Counted from the stretch's first letter, positions 43,698-52,801 are shown. The stretch is 64,000 nt of DNA from Bacillota bacterium (GCA_023460795.1 JAEWPC010000080.1:62001-126000); one strand, 5' to 3'. Notes: generated by a model not told the origin, from the letters alone. Numbers and translations are program-made.

Positions 43698-44961
43698 GAA
43701 TCTCACTCTCCTTCACGCCATAATAGCCCGGCTTATTGAAACGACCGCTCTTGATCAGCAATTGCAGCAGGTACCGCGGGAGGAATACGTTGGTCAGGAT
43801 GTTCGCCACGATGCTCGCGATCAGAACGATCGCGAAGCTCTTAACGATGCCTTGCCCCATGAAATAAAGCACTGCAGCCGCGATAATCGTCGTAATATGC
43901 GCGTCGATAATCGTCCGGAAGCTGTTCTTCGCCCCTGCGCGCAGAGAGGAAGCAACGGTCTTGCCGCTGCGAAGCTCGTCTTTGATCCGTTCGGCTTGAA
44001 TGATGTTCGAGTCGACCGCGATACCGATACCGAGTACGAACGCCGCGATGCCCGGCAACGTTAACGTCGCGTTCATCATCCAGAATACGGCGAGCAGAAG
44101 CCAGACGAATATAATGAGACAGATCGCGGCGATTGCGCCGGGTACGCGATAGAATAGAATCATGAACACCAGAATGAGTACGGATGCGAGCACGCCGGCG
44201 AATAAAGTATCGTTAAGCGACTTTTTGCCGAGCGTCGCGCCCACGCTTTGCGTGTACTTGTCCGTAAGCTTCAGCGGCAGAGCGCCTAGGTTAATGATAT
44301 CCGCGAGCTTCTGCGCTTCCGCGCGCGTATCTTGTCCGGTAATCGTAGCGGTACCTTGCGTTAATGCCTGTTGTACGACCGGAGTCGAGATCGCCTCGTC
44401 GTTCAGGTAGATCGCCAGTACTTGTCCAACCAGACGTTGAGATACTTCCGACAGCTGGTTCTTATCTTTGACTTCGATGGCGACGACCGGTCTGCCCAGC
44501 TCGTCCGACTGGACTTTCGCGGCGCCGGCTTTGAAGTCGCTGCCATAGAATTCTACTTTGCAATAGCTGCCGTCCGTGCAACCCGAAGCGCTGCGGAACT
44601 GCAGTTCGGCAGGCTTCTGCATCAAATCGCGAATTTTCGCGATCGCTTCTTCGCGTTCTTTCTCGGTTTTGCCGGTTTCGATCGCGATTTTGACGCGGAT
44701 GCGGTTTTTGCCCTCCGTCGTAACATCCGGCTCGGCGACACCGCTCTGGTTCGCGCGCTTCTCCAAACTGAGCGCCGTCTGCACGAGCGATTCCTTCGTT
44801 ACTTCCCCGCCTTCCGTCAGCGGAGACGCCTCGTACAAAATTTCGACTCCGCCCTTCAAATCAAGCCCGAGCTTCGTATTGTCCAGCAAACCCGGAGTCG
44901 TTGCGCCCATTACCGCGAATGCGATAACGATAATAAGCACGAATGTTACTAAACGGTTCAT
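43687..44961 (-). CDS. secD: Protein-export membrane protein SecD
   Basis: A 424-residue SecD from ATG 44961 (MNRLVTFVLIIVIAFAVMGA is the first membrane helix). LGLDLKGGVEILYEA (about 32-46), the extracytoplasmic P1 domain, and GIGIAVDSNIIQAERIKDEL in helix 4-5 are diagnostic. The Asp in that last motif is implicated in proton movement. It is the short SecD form without the extended P1 head. The longer open frame to 45027 has no support. It is coupled to secF by overlap. Confidence 0.95.
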   Translation of the reverse strand: MNRLVTFVLIIVIAFAVMGATTPGLLDNTKLGLDLKGGVEILYEASPLTEGGEVTKESLVQTALSLEKRANQSGVAEPDVTTEGKNRIRVKIAIETGKTEKEREEAIAKIRDLMQKPAELQFRSASGCTDGSYCKVEFYGSDFKAGAAKVQSDELGRPVVAIEVKDKNQLSEVSQRLVGQVLAIYLNDEAISTPVVQQALTQGTATITGQDTRAEAQKLADIINLGALPLKLTDKYTQSVGATLGKKSLNDTLFAGVLASVLILVFMILFYRVPGAIAAICLIIFVWLLLAVFWMMNATLTLPGIAAFVLGIGIAVDSNIIQAERIKDELRSGKTVASSLRAGAKNSFRTIIDAHITTIIAAAVLYFMGQGIVKSFAIVLIASIVANILTNVFLPRYLLQLLIKSGRFNKPGYYGVKESEIHAL

Positions 44962-45036
44962 CTCTGTATGCGGCCCCTTTCGGTTCTCAATGTTCCTATT
45001 ATACCTACGTGTCCGAAAGGAAGTCAAAAAAGAAAA

Positions 45037-45063
45037 GCCTCCCTCCGGTAGCCGGAGGAAGGC
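45037..45063 (-). terminator. Terminator after comN
   Basis: GCCTCCCTCCGG pairs with CCGGAGGAAGGC (one A-C mismatch) around a TAG loop. On the minus strand TTTTCTTTTTTG follows. It lies 14 bp after the comN stop and separates it from secD. Confidence 0.9.
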
Positions 45064-45077
45064 CGTGTCTGTCCCGA

Positions 45078-45371
45078 TTATCGTCCACGGAACTCGCCGC
45101 GGTACATGTTCAGCGTAATAAAATTCATGAACTGCGTCACTTTTAAGGACAAAATGTCGTTCACGACTTCGTGAAGGCTCGGCGTTCCCTTTTTATGATA
45201 CTTATCGCTTACGCATTCCCATACATCGGCGCCGGTCACTTGGTCGTATCCGATCAAGCGGAATTCGTCCGCCTTGCTCTCGCACAGCTTCTCTATCATT
45301 TCGTTCAATTCCGCTTCCTGGAGCTTCTCTTCGCTCTCTTGCGCCTGGATGTCATCGTTCGCGTCGCTCAC
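45078..45371 (-). CDS. comN: ComN-type post-transcriptional regulator
   Basis: A 97-residue protein. The core CESKADEFRLIGYDQVTGAD followed by VWECVSDKYHKK defines the ComN family (formerly YrzD). In Bacillus subtilis ComN controls comE mRNA localisation and competence and binds DivIVA at the septum and poles. The start is GTG 45371 behind GGAGG; the ATG of the longer frame lies just before that site. It has the same place as in Bacillus, between secDF and spoVB, but spoVB is on the other strand here. Confidence 0.88.
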   Translation of the reverse strand: MSDANDDIQAQESEEKLQEAELNEMIEKLCESKADEFRLIGYDQVTGADVWECVSDKYHKKGTPSLHEVVNDILSLKVTQFMNFITLNMYRGEFRGR

Positions 45372-45517
45372 TGCATCGTACCTCCTCATGCCTGTTGCAA
45401 CTTCTCTTGCTTATTAGGTTTCTCCACTCGTGCCCGAAATTCCTGCCTTTGGAATGAACGAGGACAAACCCCGCATACACATAAATGTGGGATTTACCGA
45501 GGGAATGAGGGATTCCG

Positions 45518-47104
45518 TTGTCTTTGCGCAAACAGTCGTTCATACAAGGCGCTATGATCTTGCTCGCCGCAGGCTTGCTCAATCGTCTGCTCGGCTTCGT
45601 TCCGCGTATCGCATTGCCTCGTATGATCGGGGCGGAAGGGGTCGGATTGATCCAGCTCGTGTTCCCCTTCACGATCGTGCTGTTAACGATTATCGCGGGC
45701 GGCATCCCGTTAGCCGTCGCGAAGCTCGTCGCGGAAGCCGAAGCTAAGGGCGACGTTGCCTCGGTCAAGCGAGTCGTGCGCGATGCCGTATCCATCTCTC
45801 TGTCCATCAGTCTCGTATGCGCCGCGGCATGTCTCGGGATGGCGGAGTGGATTTCTTCTTACGTCATGACGGACTCTCGCGTGCATACCGCTTTTCTTGC
45901 CATGCTGCCCATCCTGCCGCTTGTCGCCGTCTCCGCCGTCTGGCGCGGTTACTTTCAAGGAAGGATGAACATGATTCCAACCGCGCTGTCACAAACGGCA
46001 GAGACGCTTGTCCGCATCGTTCTCTCGCTCGTGCTCGCCTGGGTGCTGCTCCCCTATGGATTGAATTGGGCTGCAGCAGGTGCGGTGCTCGGGATGGGTG
46101 CCGGTGAATTGGCAGGGTTGCTCATGCTCTGGATCCATCTCCTGAAAGAGAAGCGTCGGCCTGCCGATCACGAAGCCGCGGACGGCCCAGCCTTGCATGC
46201 GTCTCCGCGCGGCAACCGACATACGCGCCAGCTGCTTGCGATAGCCGCGCCGGTAACCGGCAGCAAAATGATCGGATCGCTCTCCTACTTGCTGGAATCG
46301 ATCATTACCGCTCGAAGCTTGGCGATCGCAGGTGTCTTGCCCGCCGTCGCGACCGCGCAATACGGCGCGCTGCAAGGGATGGTGATCCCGCTCGTCCTTC
46401 TGCCGGGCGCGCTTACATACTCGCTGGCGGTGTCGCTCGTGCCCGCGCTGTCCGAGGCGGCATCGCGCGGAGATTGGACGACGATCCACGTTCGTCTCCA
46501 TCAATCGATGCGGCTCGCGGTCGTGACGGGCGCTCCGTTCATCGTACTCATGGGATTGCTAGCCGAGCCGCTCTGCTCGCTATTATATGGAAGCAGCTCG
46601 ATGGCAGGCATGCTGAGATGGCTGGCTCCGATTGCCGTCTTCCTGTATATGCAAGCTCCGCTGCAAGCCGCGCTTCAAGCGCTTGATCGGCCGGGGACGG
46701 CGTTGTTTAACACGTTCGCAGGCGCGGCGATCAAGCTTATCCTTATCGTGCAATTGGCCACGAAGCCGGATCTGGGCATTCAAGGCGCGGTCATCGCGAT
46801 CGCGGTCAACATGGCGCTCGTGACGCTGCTGCACTGGATCAGCGTGGCCAGATTAACCGGCTTCCGAATGAACCCTCTCGATTTCCTCCGGGTAACGCTG
46901 GCGATGATCGTCATGAGCGCGGTCGCACTATGGATATGGAATCAACATTGGCTCAGCATCGGCGCCGCCGATATGGGAATCGCCTCTGCCGTCGCGATCG
47001 TCGTCTATTTGCTGCTGCTCGTCATGCTTAAGCTGATCGATCGGCAAGACGTAGCCCGCATTCCATTCATCGGGAAGCTATTCCGACCGCTGAGACCGCG
47101 CTAA
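45518..47104 (+). CDS. spoVB: SpoVB-like MOP-family flippase (stage V sporulation protein B-like)
   Basis: A 528-residue protein with about fourteen membrane helices, of the polysaccharide/lipid II flippase family. GAMILLAAGLLNRLLGFVPR (about 11-30) and IGAEGVGLIQLVFPFTIVLL are typical of SpoVB/YtgP. SpoVB is needed for spore cortex synthesis, perhaps by moving lipid-linked precursors. The start is TTG 45518 behind GAGGGA; a nearby CATACA at 45474 could be part of a sporulation promoter, but this is weak. Its stop overlaps that of the convergent DUF421 gene by four bases. Confidence 0.85.
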   Translation: MSLRKQSFIQGAMILLAAGLLNRLLGFVPRIALPRMIGAEGVGLIQLVFPFTIVLLTIIAGGIPLAVAKLVAEAEAKGDVASVKRVVRDAVSISLSISLVCAAACLGMAEWISSYVMTDSRVHTAFLAMLPILPLVAVSAVWRGYFQGRMNMIPTALSQTAETLVRIVLSLVLAWVLLPYGLNWAAAGAVLGMGAGELAGLLMLWIHLLKEKRRPADHEAADGPALHASPRGNRHTRQLLAIAAPVTGSKMIGSLSYLLESIITARSLAIAGVLPAVATAQYGALQGMVIPLVLLPGALTYSLAVSLVPALSEAASRGDWTTIHVRLHQSMRLAVVTGAPFIVLMGLLAEPLCSLLYGSSSMAGMLRWLAPIAVFLYMQAPLQAALQALDRPGTALFNTFAGAAIKLILIVQLATKPDLGIQGAVIAIAVNMALVTLLHWISVARLTGFRMNPLDFLRVTLAMIVMSAVALWIWNQHWLSIGAADMGIASAVAIVVYLLLLVMLKLIDRQDVARIPFIGKLFRPLRPR

Positions 47105-47829
47105 TGCCGATTCTTCTTATCGACGTACAGCTTGCCGCGATGGTCGATGCTGCAGAAGAACACGTCTTTAAAGCTGTCGACTCCGTAACCCTGCAGCTCT
47201 TTTTTAAGCCAAAATCGATTTTTGCCCATCCCTTCCAGCGTCTCGTCCTGCACGTGTCCGTCCAGGATAAGGGCAATCGGCAACAGCTCGTAGCGCACCT
47301 TCGGAAAGACTTGCTCGTTCGGGGAGCTACCCGGTTGAATGCCGCCGCTCTTCGCGGTTGCCTCTCTTCCTCCTCCTTCACCGTCGTTGGTAATGACAGA
47401 CAGCTTGCCCGTGGATTCGAGGACCGCCAGCTTCACTTCCCCGACGTCCGTGACGCCGTTCTCGCGAAGCTGGGACATGAGATCATCCAGGTTATAGCGT
47501 TGCTTGGTCATCTCCCGGCGATTCAGATGCCCGTCCCGAACGATCACGCTCGGCTTTCCGTCGACCCACACGCGGAGCTTGTTGTTTTTCAAAGCTACAA
47601 AAGCAATGCCGATCTGGATGAACGCCAAGAAAAAAATCGGCGTTATCGCCATCCAAAGCGGTTTGTCGGTGCTCTCTATAACGATGACCGCGATCTCGGC
47701 GATCATAATGGAGATGACAAGATCGAATACGGACAGCTTGCCGATCTCGCGTTTTCCCATCATCCTCATGATGACGTAGATGAAGATGTACATGAACGCC
47801 GTCCGCAGCAGTATCGCCGTGAATTCCAT
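47101..47829 (-). CDS. DUF421 membrane protein (YetF/YrbG-like)
   Basis: A 242-residue protein with three N-terminal membrane helices (about 5-75; VIMRMMGKREIGKLSVFDLV is the DUF421 signature) and two small cytosolic alpha/beta domains with RYNLDDLMSQLRENGVTDVG, the DUF421 C-terminal core. Between them and the C-terminus an insert of about 30 residues is rich in Gly, Glu and Ala. In Bacillus the relative YrbG also neighbours spoVB. Some YetF-type proteins influence germination or stress, but no biochemical role is assigned. Confidence 0.87.
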   Translation of the reverse strand: MEFTAILLRTAFMYIFIYVIMRMMGKREIGKLSVFDLVISIMIAEIAVIVIESTDKPLWMAITPIFFLAFIQIGIAFVALKNNKLRVWVDGKPSVIVRDGHLNRREMTKQRYNLDDLMSQLRENGVTDVGEVKLAVLESTGKLSVITNDGEGGGREATAKSGGIQPGSSPNEQVFPKVRYELLPIALILDGHVQDETLEGMGKNRFWLKKELQGYGVDSFKDVFFCSIDHRGKLYVDKKNRH

Positions 47830-48029
47830 GCGCCTCTCTCCTTCATCAGTCGGTAGCCGCTACGCTTCATTCCGTCCAAGCTTGCCGTCGTAGTGTCACC
47901 GCATGCCATGAGGCTCATTCAATTGCATGAAGCGGAAAATATGGCAAACGAGCCTGCGCGAGCAAGCTGCTGTACTAGCCCATCCATGCGTGCCATATGC
48001 TGTACAAAGAGGAATGAGAAGGAGGTATT

Positions 48030-48428
48030 ATGGTGAAATCTTTCAGTGGCGCACTTGGCTTTCGGATCGCCTCGCCTGTCGCTTCCGGTTTATATTGGTC
48101 TTGCATATGGCTCGCGATCGGCGCGGTTGTCCTCTCCATTATGTTAACGGGCTCGTCGGTGAACGAAACGAACTTGCTGCCCTGGGTATTCGGCGTACAC
48201 GGCTTCTCCTCTTTCGCCGGGGGGTTCGTATCGGCGAGGCGGGCGAAGCGCAAAGGCTGGTACTTCGGCATCGCGAACGGTCTGTTGTATACGCTGATGA
48301 TCCTCATCGTCAGCTTCCTGGCCACGGACGCGAATTGGACGACGTCCGTACCGATTCTGCTGTTCTTGACGGCGATGACCGGGGCATTCGGCGGCATGCT
48401 TGGCGTAAATACTGCCACCGAACGCTAA
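48030..48428 (+). CDS. TIGR04086 family small membrane protein (YrzE-like)
   Basis: A 132-residue protein with four membrane helices (about 20-45, 50-72, 80-100, 105-127) and GFSSFAGGFVSARRAKRKGW as the conserved loop. AAGGAGG lies four bases before ATG 48030; the next codon, GTG, would give ideal spacing. Bacillus subtilis YrzE occupies the equivalent place between yrbG and yajC. Its function is unknown. Confidence 0.82.
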   Translation: MVKSFSGALGFRIASPVASGLYWSCIWLAIGAVVLSIMLTGSSVNETNLLPWVFGVHGFSSFAGGFVSARRAKRKGWYFGIANGLLYTLMILIVSFLATDANWTTSVPILLFLTAMTGAFGGMLGVNTATER

Positions 48429-48471
48429 TTCCGCCTCCTCTGCCTGATTTTCGATAATCCCGGGCCTTTTG

Positions 48472-48480
48472 TGCTATAAT
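48472..48480 (+). promoter_or_regulatory. Extended -10 promoter of the PAP2-like gene
   Basis: TGCTATAAT fits TGnTATAAT 43 bp before the start codon, with no clear -35. It suggests that the PAP2-like gene is transcribed separately from the TIGR04086 gene. Confidence 0.6.
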
Positions 48481-48523
48481 AGTTCGGTATGTTTCGATCA
48501 ACAGGCTATACGGGAGGCACACC

Positions 48524-49381
48524 ATGGTTTTGTTCGAGAGCATGTCGTCTTTGACGATCTATACGGTCGTCGTCGTTGCCGTCTTGCTGACGTTCGGCAC
48601 AGGGCGACAGCCATTGATCGCCGCATGGATGTTCCTGAAATCGTTAGCGATGTCGCGCAACTATTTGCTATTCCTCGTTGCCATGTTCGCCATCCTGGTG
48701 CTCAACAAGAACGAGCTCAGGCTCGAACGGTGGCTTAACGTCCCTTACGACCTCACCCCGTTATTAAGCGGATGGGAAGGGAAGTGGCCGCTATGGCTGC
48801 AGACGCATTTCCAATCCGACCTGCTTACCGCTATCTGCTCGATGTTCTATCTTGTCGTCTTCCAAGCCGTGATGATCGCGTCGGTCGGCATCTATACTTT
48901 CCACAACAACCGGAGATTGTACTATGCTTTCTGCGTAACGCTGCTGATTAACTACTTCCTGGCCGTCCCGTTCTATTTGTTCGTACCGGTCAACGAAGTA
49001 TGGTTCGCGCATCCGGAGATTAAGTTTCTGATGTTGGATTCGTTCCCGGCTTTCGAATCGAGCTACCGAGCGTTATCCGGGCTGAACAATTGCTTCCCTA
49101 GCTTACATACATCGATCTCGGTTTCGATGGCGCTGCTAGCCAGCCGATCCGGCATCCGCAAATGGGCAATCTTCACTTGGGTTCATGCGGCGGTAATCAT
49201 CTTCTCGATTTTCTACCTCGGGATTCATTGGTTTACGGATATGCTCGCGGGACTTTTGCTCGCAAGCTTCGCCGTAACGGTCGGACTCAAAGTCGGAGAT
49301 TGGGCGGACAATTCGCTGGGAGATGTCAGCTGGCCGCTACGCATTCGGGCGAAGCTGAAGGCTCGGTCTTTGGAGTCTTAA
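48524..49381 (+). CDS. PAP2-superfamily membrane phosphatase (inositolphosphotransferase-like)
   Basis: A 285-residue membrane protein with about seven helices. The PAP2 catalytic motifs are C2 NNCFPSLHTS (about 190, with the catalytic His in SLH) and C3 YLGIHWFTDMLAG (about 227-239, with the nucleophilic His and Asp partner). The arrangement resembles the Aur1/Ipt1-like PAP2_3 subgroup that transfers phospho-head groups, but a lipid phosphatase (undecaprenyl or phosphatidic acid) is equally possible. GGGAGG precedes the ATG. It has its own promoter and terminator. Confidence 0.82.
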   Translation: MVLFESMSSLTIYTVVVVAVLLTFGTGRQPLIAAWMFLKSLAMSRNYLLFLVAMFAILVLNKNELRLERWLNVPYDLTPLLSGWEGKWPLWLQTHFQSDLLTAICSMFYLVVFQAVMIASVGIYTFHNNRRLYYAFCVTLLINYFLAVPFYLFVPVNEVWFAHPEIKFLMLDSFPAFESSYRALSGLNNCFPSLHTSISVSMALLASRSGIRKWAIFTWVHAAVIIFSIFYLGIHWFTDMLAGLLLASFAVTVGLKVGDWADNSLGDVSWPLRIRAKLKARSLES

Positions 49382-49390
49382 TAGAGAACT

Positions 49391-49418
49391 AAAAAGCATC
49401 CGTGTCGGGATGCTTTTT
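49391..49418 (+). terminator. Terminator after the PAP2-like gene
   Basis: AAAAAGCATCC and GGGATGCTTTTT form an 11-bp stem around GTGTC, ten bases past the stop. Both strands end in T-runs. Confidence 0.92.
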
Positions 49419-49440
49419 CTAATCGATGCGACGTGAACGC

Positions 49441-49558
49441 GGCATGTATCTCCTTACGGCGGCTGTTCCCAGCGTGAAATCTTGAATTTATAACCTCGTA
49501 ACGAGGAAATTTCACGCTGGCAAAGGCCGACGCTTCGCTCCTCCAGGAGACACATGCC
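49441..49558. repeat. Palindromic dispersed element, copy 3 (best preserved)
   Basis: 118 bp forming one nested stem: 49441-49453 with 49546-49558 (GGCATGTATCTCC/GGAGACACATGCC), 49457-49463 with 49526-49532 (CGGCGGC/GCCGACG), a perfect 12-bp stem 49469-49480 with 49509-49520 (CCAGCGTGAAAT/ATTTCACGCTGG), and CCTCG/CGAGG at 49494-49506. It lies between the convergent PAP2-like and tag genes. It has no coding potential. Confidence 0.93.
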
Positions 49559-49583
49559 ACTTATCCATTATCGATTTAAAGAT

Positions 49584-50198
49584 CTAATAATCCCCCGGAC
49601 GCTTGAACTCCTCGCGCGCGGCTTCTACTTTTGACCGGATCACGCAATCCTCCGCATGATCGTTGATTAAACCCATCGATTGCATGAACGCGTACATCGT
49701 CGTTGGGCCGACGAATTTCCAGCCTAACTTCTTCAAGTCTTTGGAAAGCGCGATTGAGGCCTCGGACACCGATACGGTCTGAGGCTTTGCCAGTTCGGCG
49801 GCGGCAGGTTCGTAACGCCAGATGAACGCGGCAAGAGAGCCTTCTCGTTCGATGAGTTCCCGCGCCCGCTTCGCATTGTTGATCGCGGCCTCGATTTTGC
49901 CGCGGTGGCGGATGATCCCCTTGTTGTTCAATAGACGTTCGACATCCTGCCCGGTGAAGGCAGCGACCTTGTCTATATCGAAATGATGGAACGCCTCTCG
50001 AAGATGTTCGCGCTTATCCAGAATCGTGCGCCAGCTAAGCCCGGATTGAAACCCCTCAAGGCACAATTTCTCGAACAGGCGACGATCGTCGTTTACGGGA
50101 AAACCCCATTCGGTGTCATGATAATGCAACATCTCCGGCGTTCCGCCGCACCACCGACAGCGCGGCTGACCGTCCGGTCCTAAGATTGTCGTCTCCAT
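49584..50198 (-). CDS. tag: DNA-3-methyladenine glycosylase I
   Basis: Removes 3-methyladenine from alkylated DNA (204 residues). The Tag zinc site is visible: CRWCGG (Cys14/Cys17) with YHDTEWG (His27) at the N-terminus and NDHAEDC (His and Cys four apart) at the C-terminus. FEKLCLEGFQSGLSWRTILD is the helix-hairpin region specific to Tag. ATG 50198 has CGGAGG seven bases upstream; the frame to 50249 runs through the yajC terminator. A single gene, not part of the ruv-queA operon. Confidence 0.95.
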   Translation of the reverse strand: METTILGPDGQPRCRWCGGTPEMLHYHDTEWGFPVNDDRRLFEKLCLEGFQSGLSWRTILDKREHLREAFHHFDIDKVAAFTGQDVERLLNNKGIIRHRGKIEAAINNAKRARELIEREGSLAAFIWRYEPAAAELAKPQTVSVSEASIALSKDLKKLGWKFVGPTTMYAFMQSMGLINDHAEDCVIRSKVEAAREEFKRPGDY

Positions 50199-50221
50199 AA
50201 GCAGCCTCCGAATATAAAAAA

Positions 50222-50248
50222 TGGCGCCGGGACTCCTCCCTGGCACCA
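50222..50248 (-). terminator. Terminator of the ruvC-yajC operon
   Basis: TGGTGCC and GGCGCCA pair (one wobble), with GGGA/TCCC inside, and the minus strand continues TTTTTTA. It lies seven bases past the yajC stop. Confidence 0.88.
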
Positions 50249-50254
50249 CCGTTG

Positions 50255-50563
50255 TTAATCTTCTTTCGTTTCCGCGCGAGCGGTAACGTTGTTAATCGCG
50301 GAGCGGTCGAACGTAAGCTTCGTTACGTCGTTCACTTTCAGTACGACGGAATCGTCGGTAATTTCCGAGATCGTTCCGTGCATGCCGCCGATTGTCACGA
50401 CTTTATCGCCTTTCTTCAAGGCGTTAAGCATGGAACCGCGCGTACGCTGCTTCTTCTGTTGCGGACGAATCAGCAGGAAATAGAAAATAGCGAACATGAG
50501 AACGAACGGCAGCAACGTGATTAGCAGGTTGCCTCCGCCGCTTGAATCACCGGATAGCCACAT
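50255..50563 (-). CDS. yajC: Preprotein translocase accessory subunit YajC
   Basis: A 102-residue protein with one N-terminal membrane helix (LLITLLPFVLMFAIFYFLLI, about 13-32), then the diagnostic RPQQKKQ and a KKGDKVVTIGGMHGTI core. YajC associates with SecDF. It is the last gene of the ruvC...tgt-yajC operon, 18 bp after tgt, the order found in Bacillus (yrbF). Confidence 0.95.
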   Translation of the reverse strand: MWLSGDSSGGGNLLITLLPFVLMFAIFYFLLIRPQQKKQRTRGSMLNALKKGDKVVTIGGMHGTISEITDDSVVLKVNDVTKLTFDRSAINNVTARAETKED

Positions 50564-50581
50564 AGGTTGTCCCCCCCTTCA

Positions 50582-51715
50582 TTAAAATCCGCTTTCATTA
50601 CCGGCCATTCCGTAAGCTTCGAAAAATTGATCGCGGAAATCGCCCAACCGGTCTTCCCGAATCGCTTGGCGTACGTTCGCCATAAGATTAACCAGAAAAT
50701 GAAGGTTATGTACGGTCGTCAGCCTCAGTCCGAACATCTCGTCCGCTTTGACGAGATGGCGTATGTATGCGCGGGAGTAATGACGGCAAGCGTAGCAATC
50801 GCATTCCGGATCGAGCGGACCGAAGTCGCTGGCGAACTTGGCGTTGCGCACGACCAATCGGCCTTGACTGGTCATGACGGTGCCGTTGCGAGCGATTCGC
50901 GTAGGCAATACGCAGTCGAACATATCGATGCCGCGGATGCTGCCCTCGACGAGCGCATCGGGTGATCCGACGCCCATCAAATAGCGAGGCTTATCGCTTG
51001 GCAGCAGATGAACCGTCTCTTCGAGCATCTCGTACATCATATGCTTAGGCTCGCCTACGCTCAGTCCACCCATAGCATACCCCGGAAAATCTAGGGAAGT
51101 CAAATCCCGCGCGCTCATTTTGCGCAAATCCGCGTGCATGCCGCCTTGGACGATCGCGAACAAGGCTTGGTCGTGCGGACGTTTATGCGCCTTGAGACAA
51201 CGTTCCGCCCACCGGCTGGTCCGCTCGGTCGATTGTTTCACGTATTCGTACTCCGCCGGGTATGGCGGACACTCGTCGAACGCCATCATAATGTCCGCGC
51301 CGAGCGCGTTCTGGACATGCGTCGCGCTTTCCGGCGTTAAGGACAGCTTGTCCCCATTAATGTGGGAGCGGAATTGCACGCCTTCTTCCGTGATTTTGCG
51401 CATTTCGCTGAGCGAGAACACTTGGAACCCGCCGCTGTCCGTTAGAATCGGGCGGTCCCAGTTCATGAATTTGTGCAAGCCGCCCGCTTGCTCGACCAAT
51501 TCGTGCCCTGGACGGAGGAATAGGTGATACGTGTTGCTGAGGATGATCTGCGCGCCCAGCGTCTTCAATTCCTCGGGGCTCATTCCTTTGACCGTCGCTT
51601 GCGTGCCGACCGGCATGAAAGTTGGCGTATCGATGATGCCGTGCGGCGTATGCAGACGCCCTAACCTAGCGCCCGTCTGCTTGCACGCTTTAATAAACTC
51701 GTATTTAATAGCCAT
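50582..51715 (-). CDS. tgt: tRNA-guanine transglycosylase
   Basis: Exchanges guanine-34 for preQ1 in tRNAs with GUN anticodons, on the way to queuosine. The 377-residue bacterial enzyme shows LTDSGGFQVFSLS (about 87-99, substrate-binding Asp), MAFDECPPYPAEYEY, GGLSVGEPK and the zinc ligands CDCYACRHYSRAYIRHL near residue 305. It follows queA with a 30-bp gap. Confidence 0.97.
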   Translation of the reverse strand: MAIKYEFIKACKQTGARLGRLHTPHGIIDTPTFMPVGTQATVKGMSPEELKTLGAQIILSNTYHLFLRPGHELVEQAGGLHKFMNWDRPILTDSGGFQVFSLSEMRKITEEGVQFRSHINGDKLSLTPESATHVQNALGADIMMAFDECPPYPAEYEYVKQSTERTSRWAERCLKAHKRPHDQALFAIVQGGMHADLRKMSARDLTSLDFPGYAMGGLSVGEPKHMMYEMLEETVHLLPSDKPRYLMGVGSPDALVEGSIRGIDMFDCVLPTRIARNGTVMTSQGRLVVRNAKFASDFGPLDPECDCYACRHYSRAYIRHLVKADEMFGLRLTTVHNLHFLVNLMANVRQAIREDRLGDFRDQFFEAYGMAGNESGF

Positions 51716-51745
51716 TCCATGATTCCTCTCTGCTTAGGCCCTTGC

Positions 51746-52798
51746 CTAAGTGATGAACATTGCGTCTCCAAAGCTGAAAAACCGATATTGCATTTCGACC
51801 GCTTCCCGGTATGCGGCAAGCGTTGCTTCTCTTCCGGCGAGCGCGCTCACTAGCATAACGAGCGTCGACTTCGGAAGATGGAAGTTCGTCAGCAACGCGT
51901 CTACCATGCGGAACTTGTAGCCGGGATAGATGAAGATGTCCGTCCACCCCTCGCACGCTTGCACCGGTTCGTCTCCGAACCGATTGCCTAGCGTCTCGAG
52001 CGTACGCGCCGAAGTCGTGCCGACGGCGACGATTCGGCCTCCGCTTGCTTTCGCCTCGCGGAGCATGCTCGCGCTTTCCTCGCTGACCGAATACCATTCG
52101 GCGTGCATCTCATGCTCTTCCACCGACTCTACCGATACCGGGCGGAACGTCCCCAAGCCAACGTGCAGCGTGATCAGGCACACCTTAACCCCCGAAGCCC
52201 GCAAGCTACCCAAGAATGCATCGGTAAAATGGAGTCCGGCGGTCGGCGCTGCGGCTGAGCCTTCATGCTTCGCGTACACCGTCTGGTATCTTTCGCGGTC
52301 GTCCAACGTTTCTTTAATGTACGGCGGCAACGGCATCTGGCCAAGCCGATCGAGCAGCTCGTTGAAGATGCCGGCGTACTCGAACCGGACGGTTCTTGCG
52401 CCCATCTCTCCCTCTGCCTCGACGACTGCGGTCAGGAGCGGCGCTCCGCCGTTATGCTCGTCCTGTCCGAAGTGAAGCTTCGTTCCTTGCGTAATGCGTT
52501 TGCCGGGACGAGCCAACGCCTCCCAGCGGTCTCCGTCCAGACGTTTCAGAAGCAGGAGCTCGACTTTCGCGCCGGTCTCGGCTTTGACTCCGAACAGACG
52601 CGCGGGGAGCACTCTCGTGTCGTTCAACACGAGCGTGTCCCCCGGCTTTAGGAATTTCGCCAGATCGGTGAACGTCCCATGCTCCGTTCGGCCGCTGTCC
52701 TTATGCAGCACGAGCAGCCTGGAGGCCGTCCGATCCGCAAGAGGAGTCTGGGCGATCAATGACTCCGGCAGATCAAAATCGTAATCGCTAACGTTCAT
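51746..52798 (-). CDS. queA: S-adenosylmethionine:tRNA ribosyltransferase-isomerase
   Basis: Transfers and isomerises the ribosyl group of S-adenosylmethionine onto preQ1 in tRNA, giving epoxyqueuosine (350 residues). Typical QueA sequences are DFDLPESLIAQTPLADRTAS near the start, LVLNDTRVLPARLFG, PTAGLHFT and HVGLGTFRPVSVE. It begins three bases after the stop of the SpoIID-like gene and leads into tgt. Confidence 0.97.
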   Translation of the reverse strand: MNVSDYDFDLPESLIAQTPLADRTASRLLVLHKDSGRTEHGTFTDLAKFLKPGDTLVLNDTRVLPARLFGVKAETGAKVELLLLKRLDGDRWEALARPGKRITQGTKLHFGQDEHNGGAPLLTAVVEAEGEMGARTVRFEYAGIFNELLDRLGQMPLPPYIKETLDDRERYQTVYAKHEGSAAAPTAGLHFTDAFLGSLRASGVKVCLITLHVGLGTFRPVSVESVEEHEMHAEWYSVSEESASMLREAKASGGRIVAVGTTSARTLETLGNRFGDEPVQACEGWTDIFIYPGYKFRMVDALLTNFHLPKSTLVMLVSALAGREATLAAYREAVEMQYRFFSFGDAMFIT

Positions 52799-52801
52799 CT
52801 A

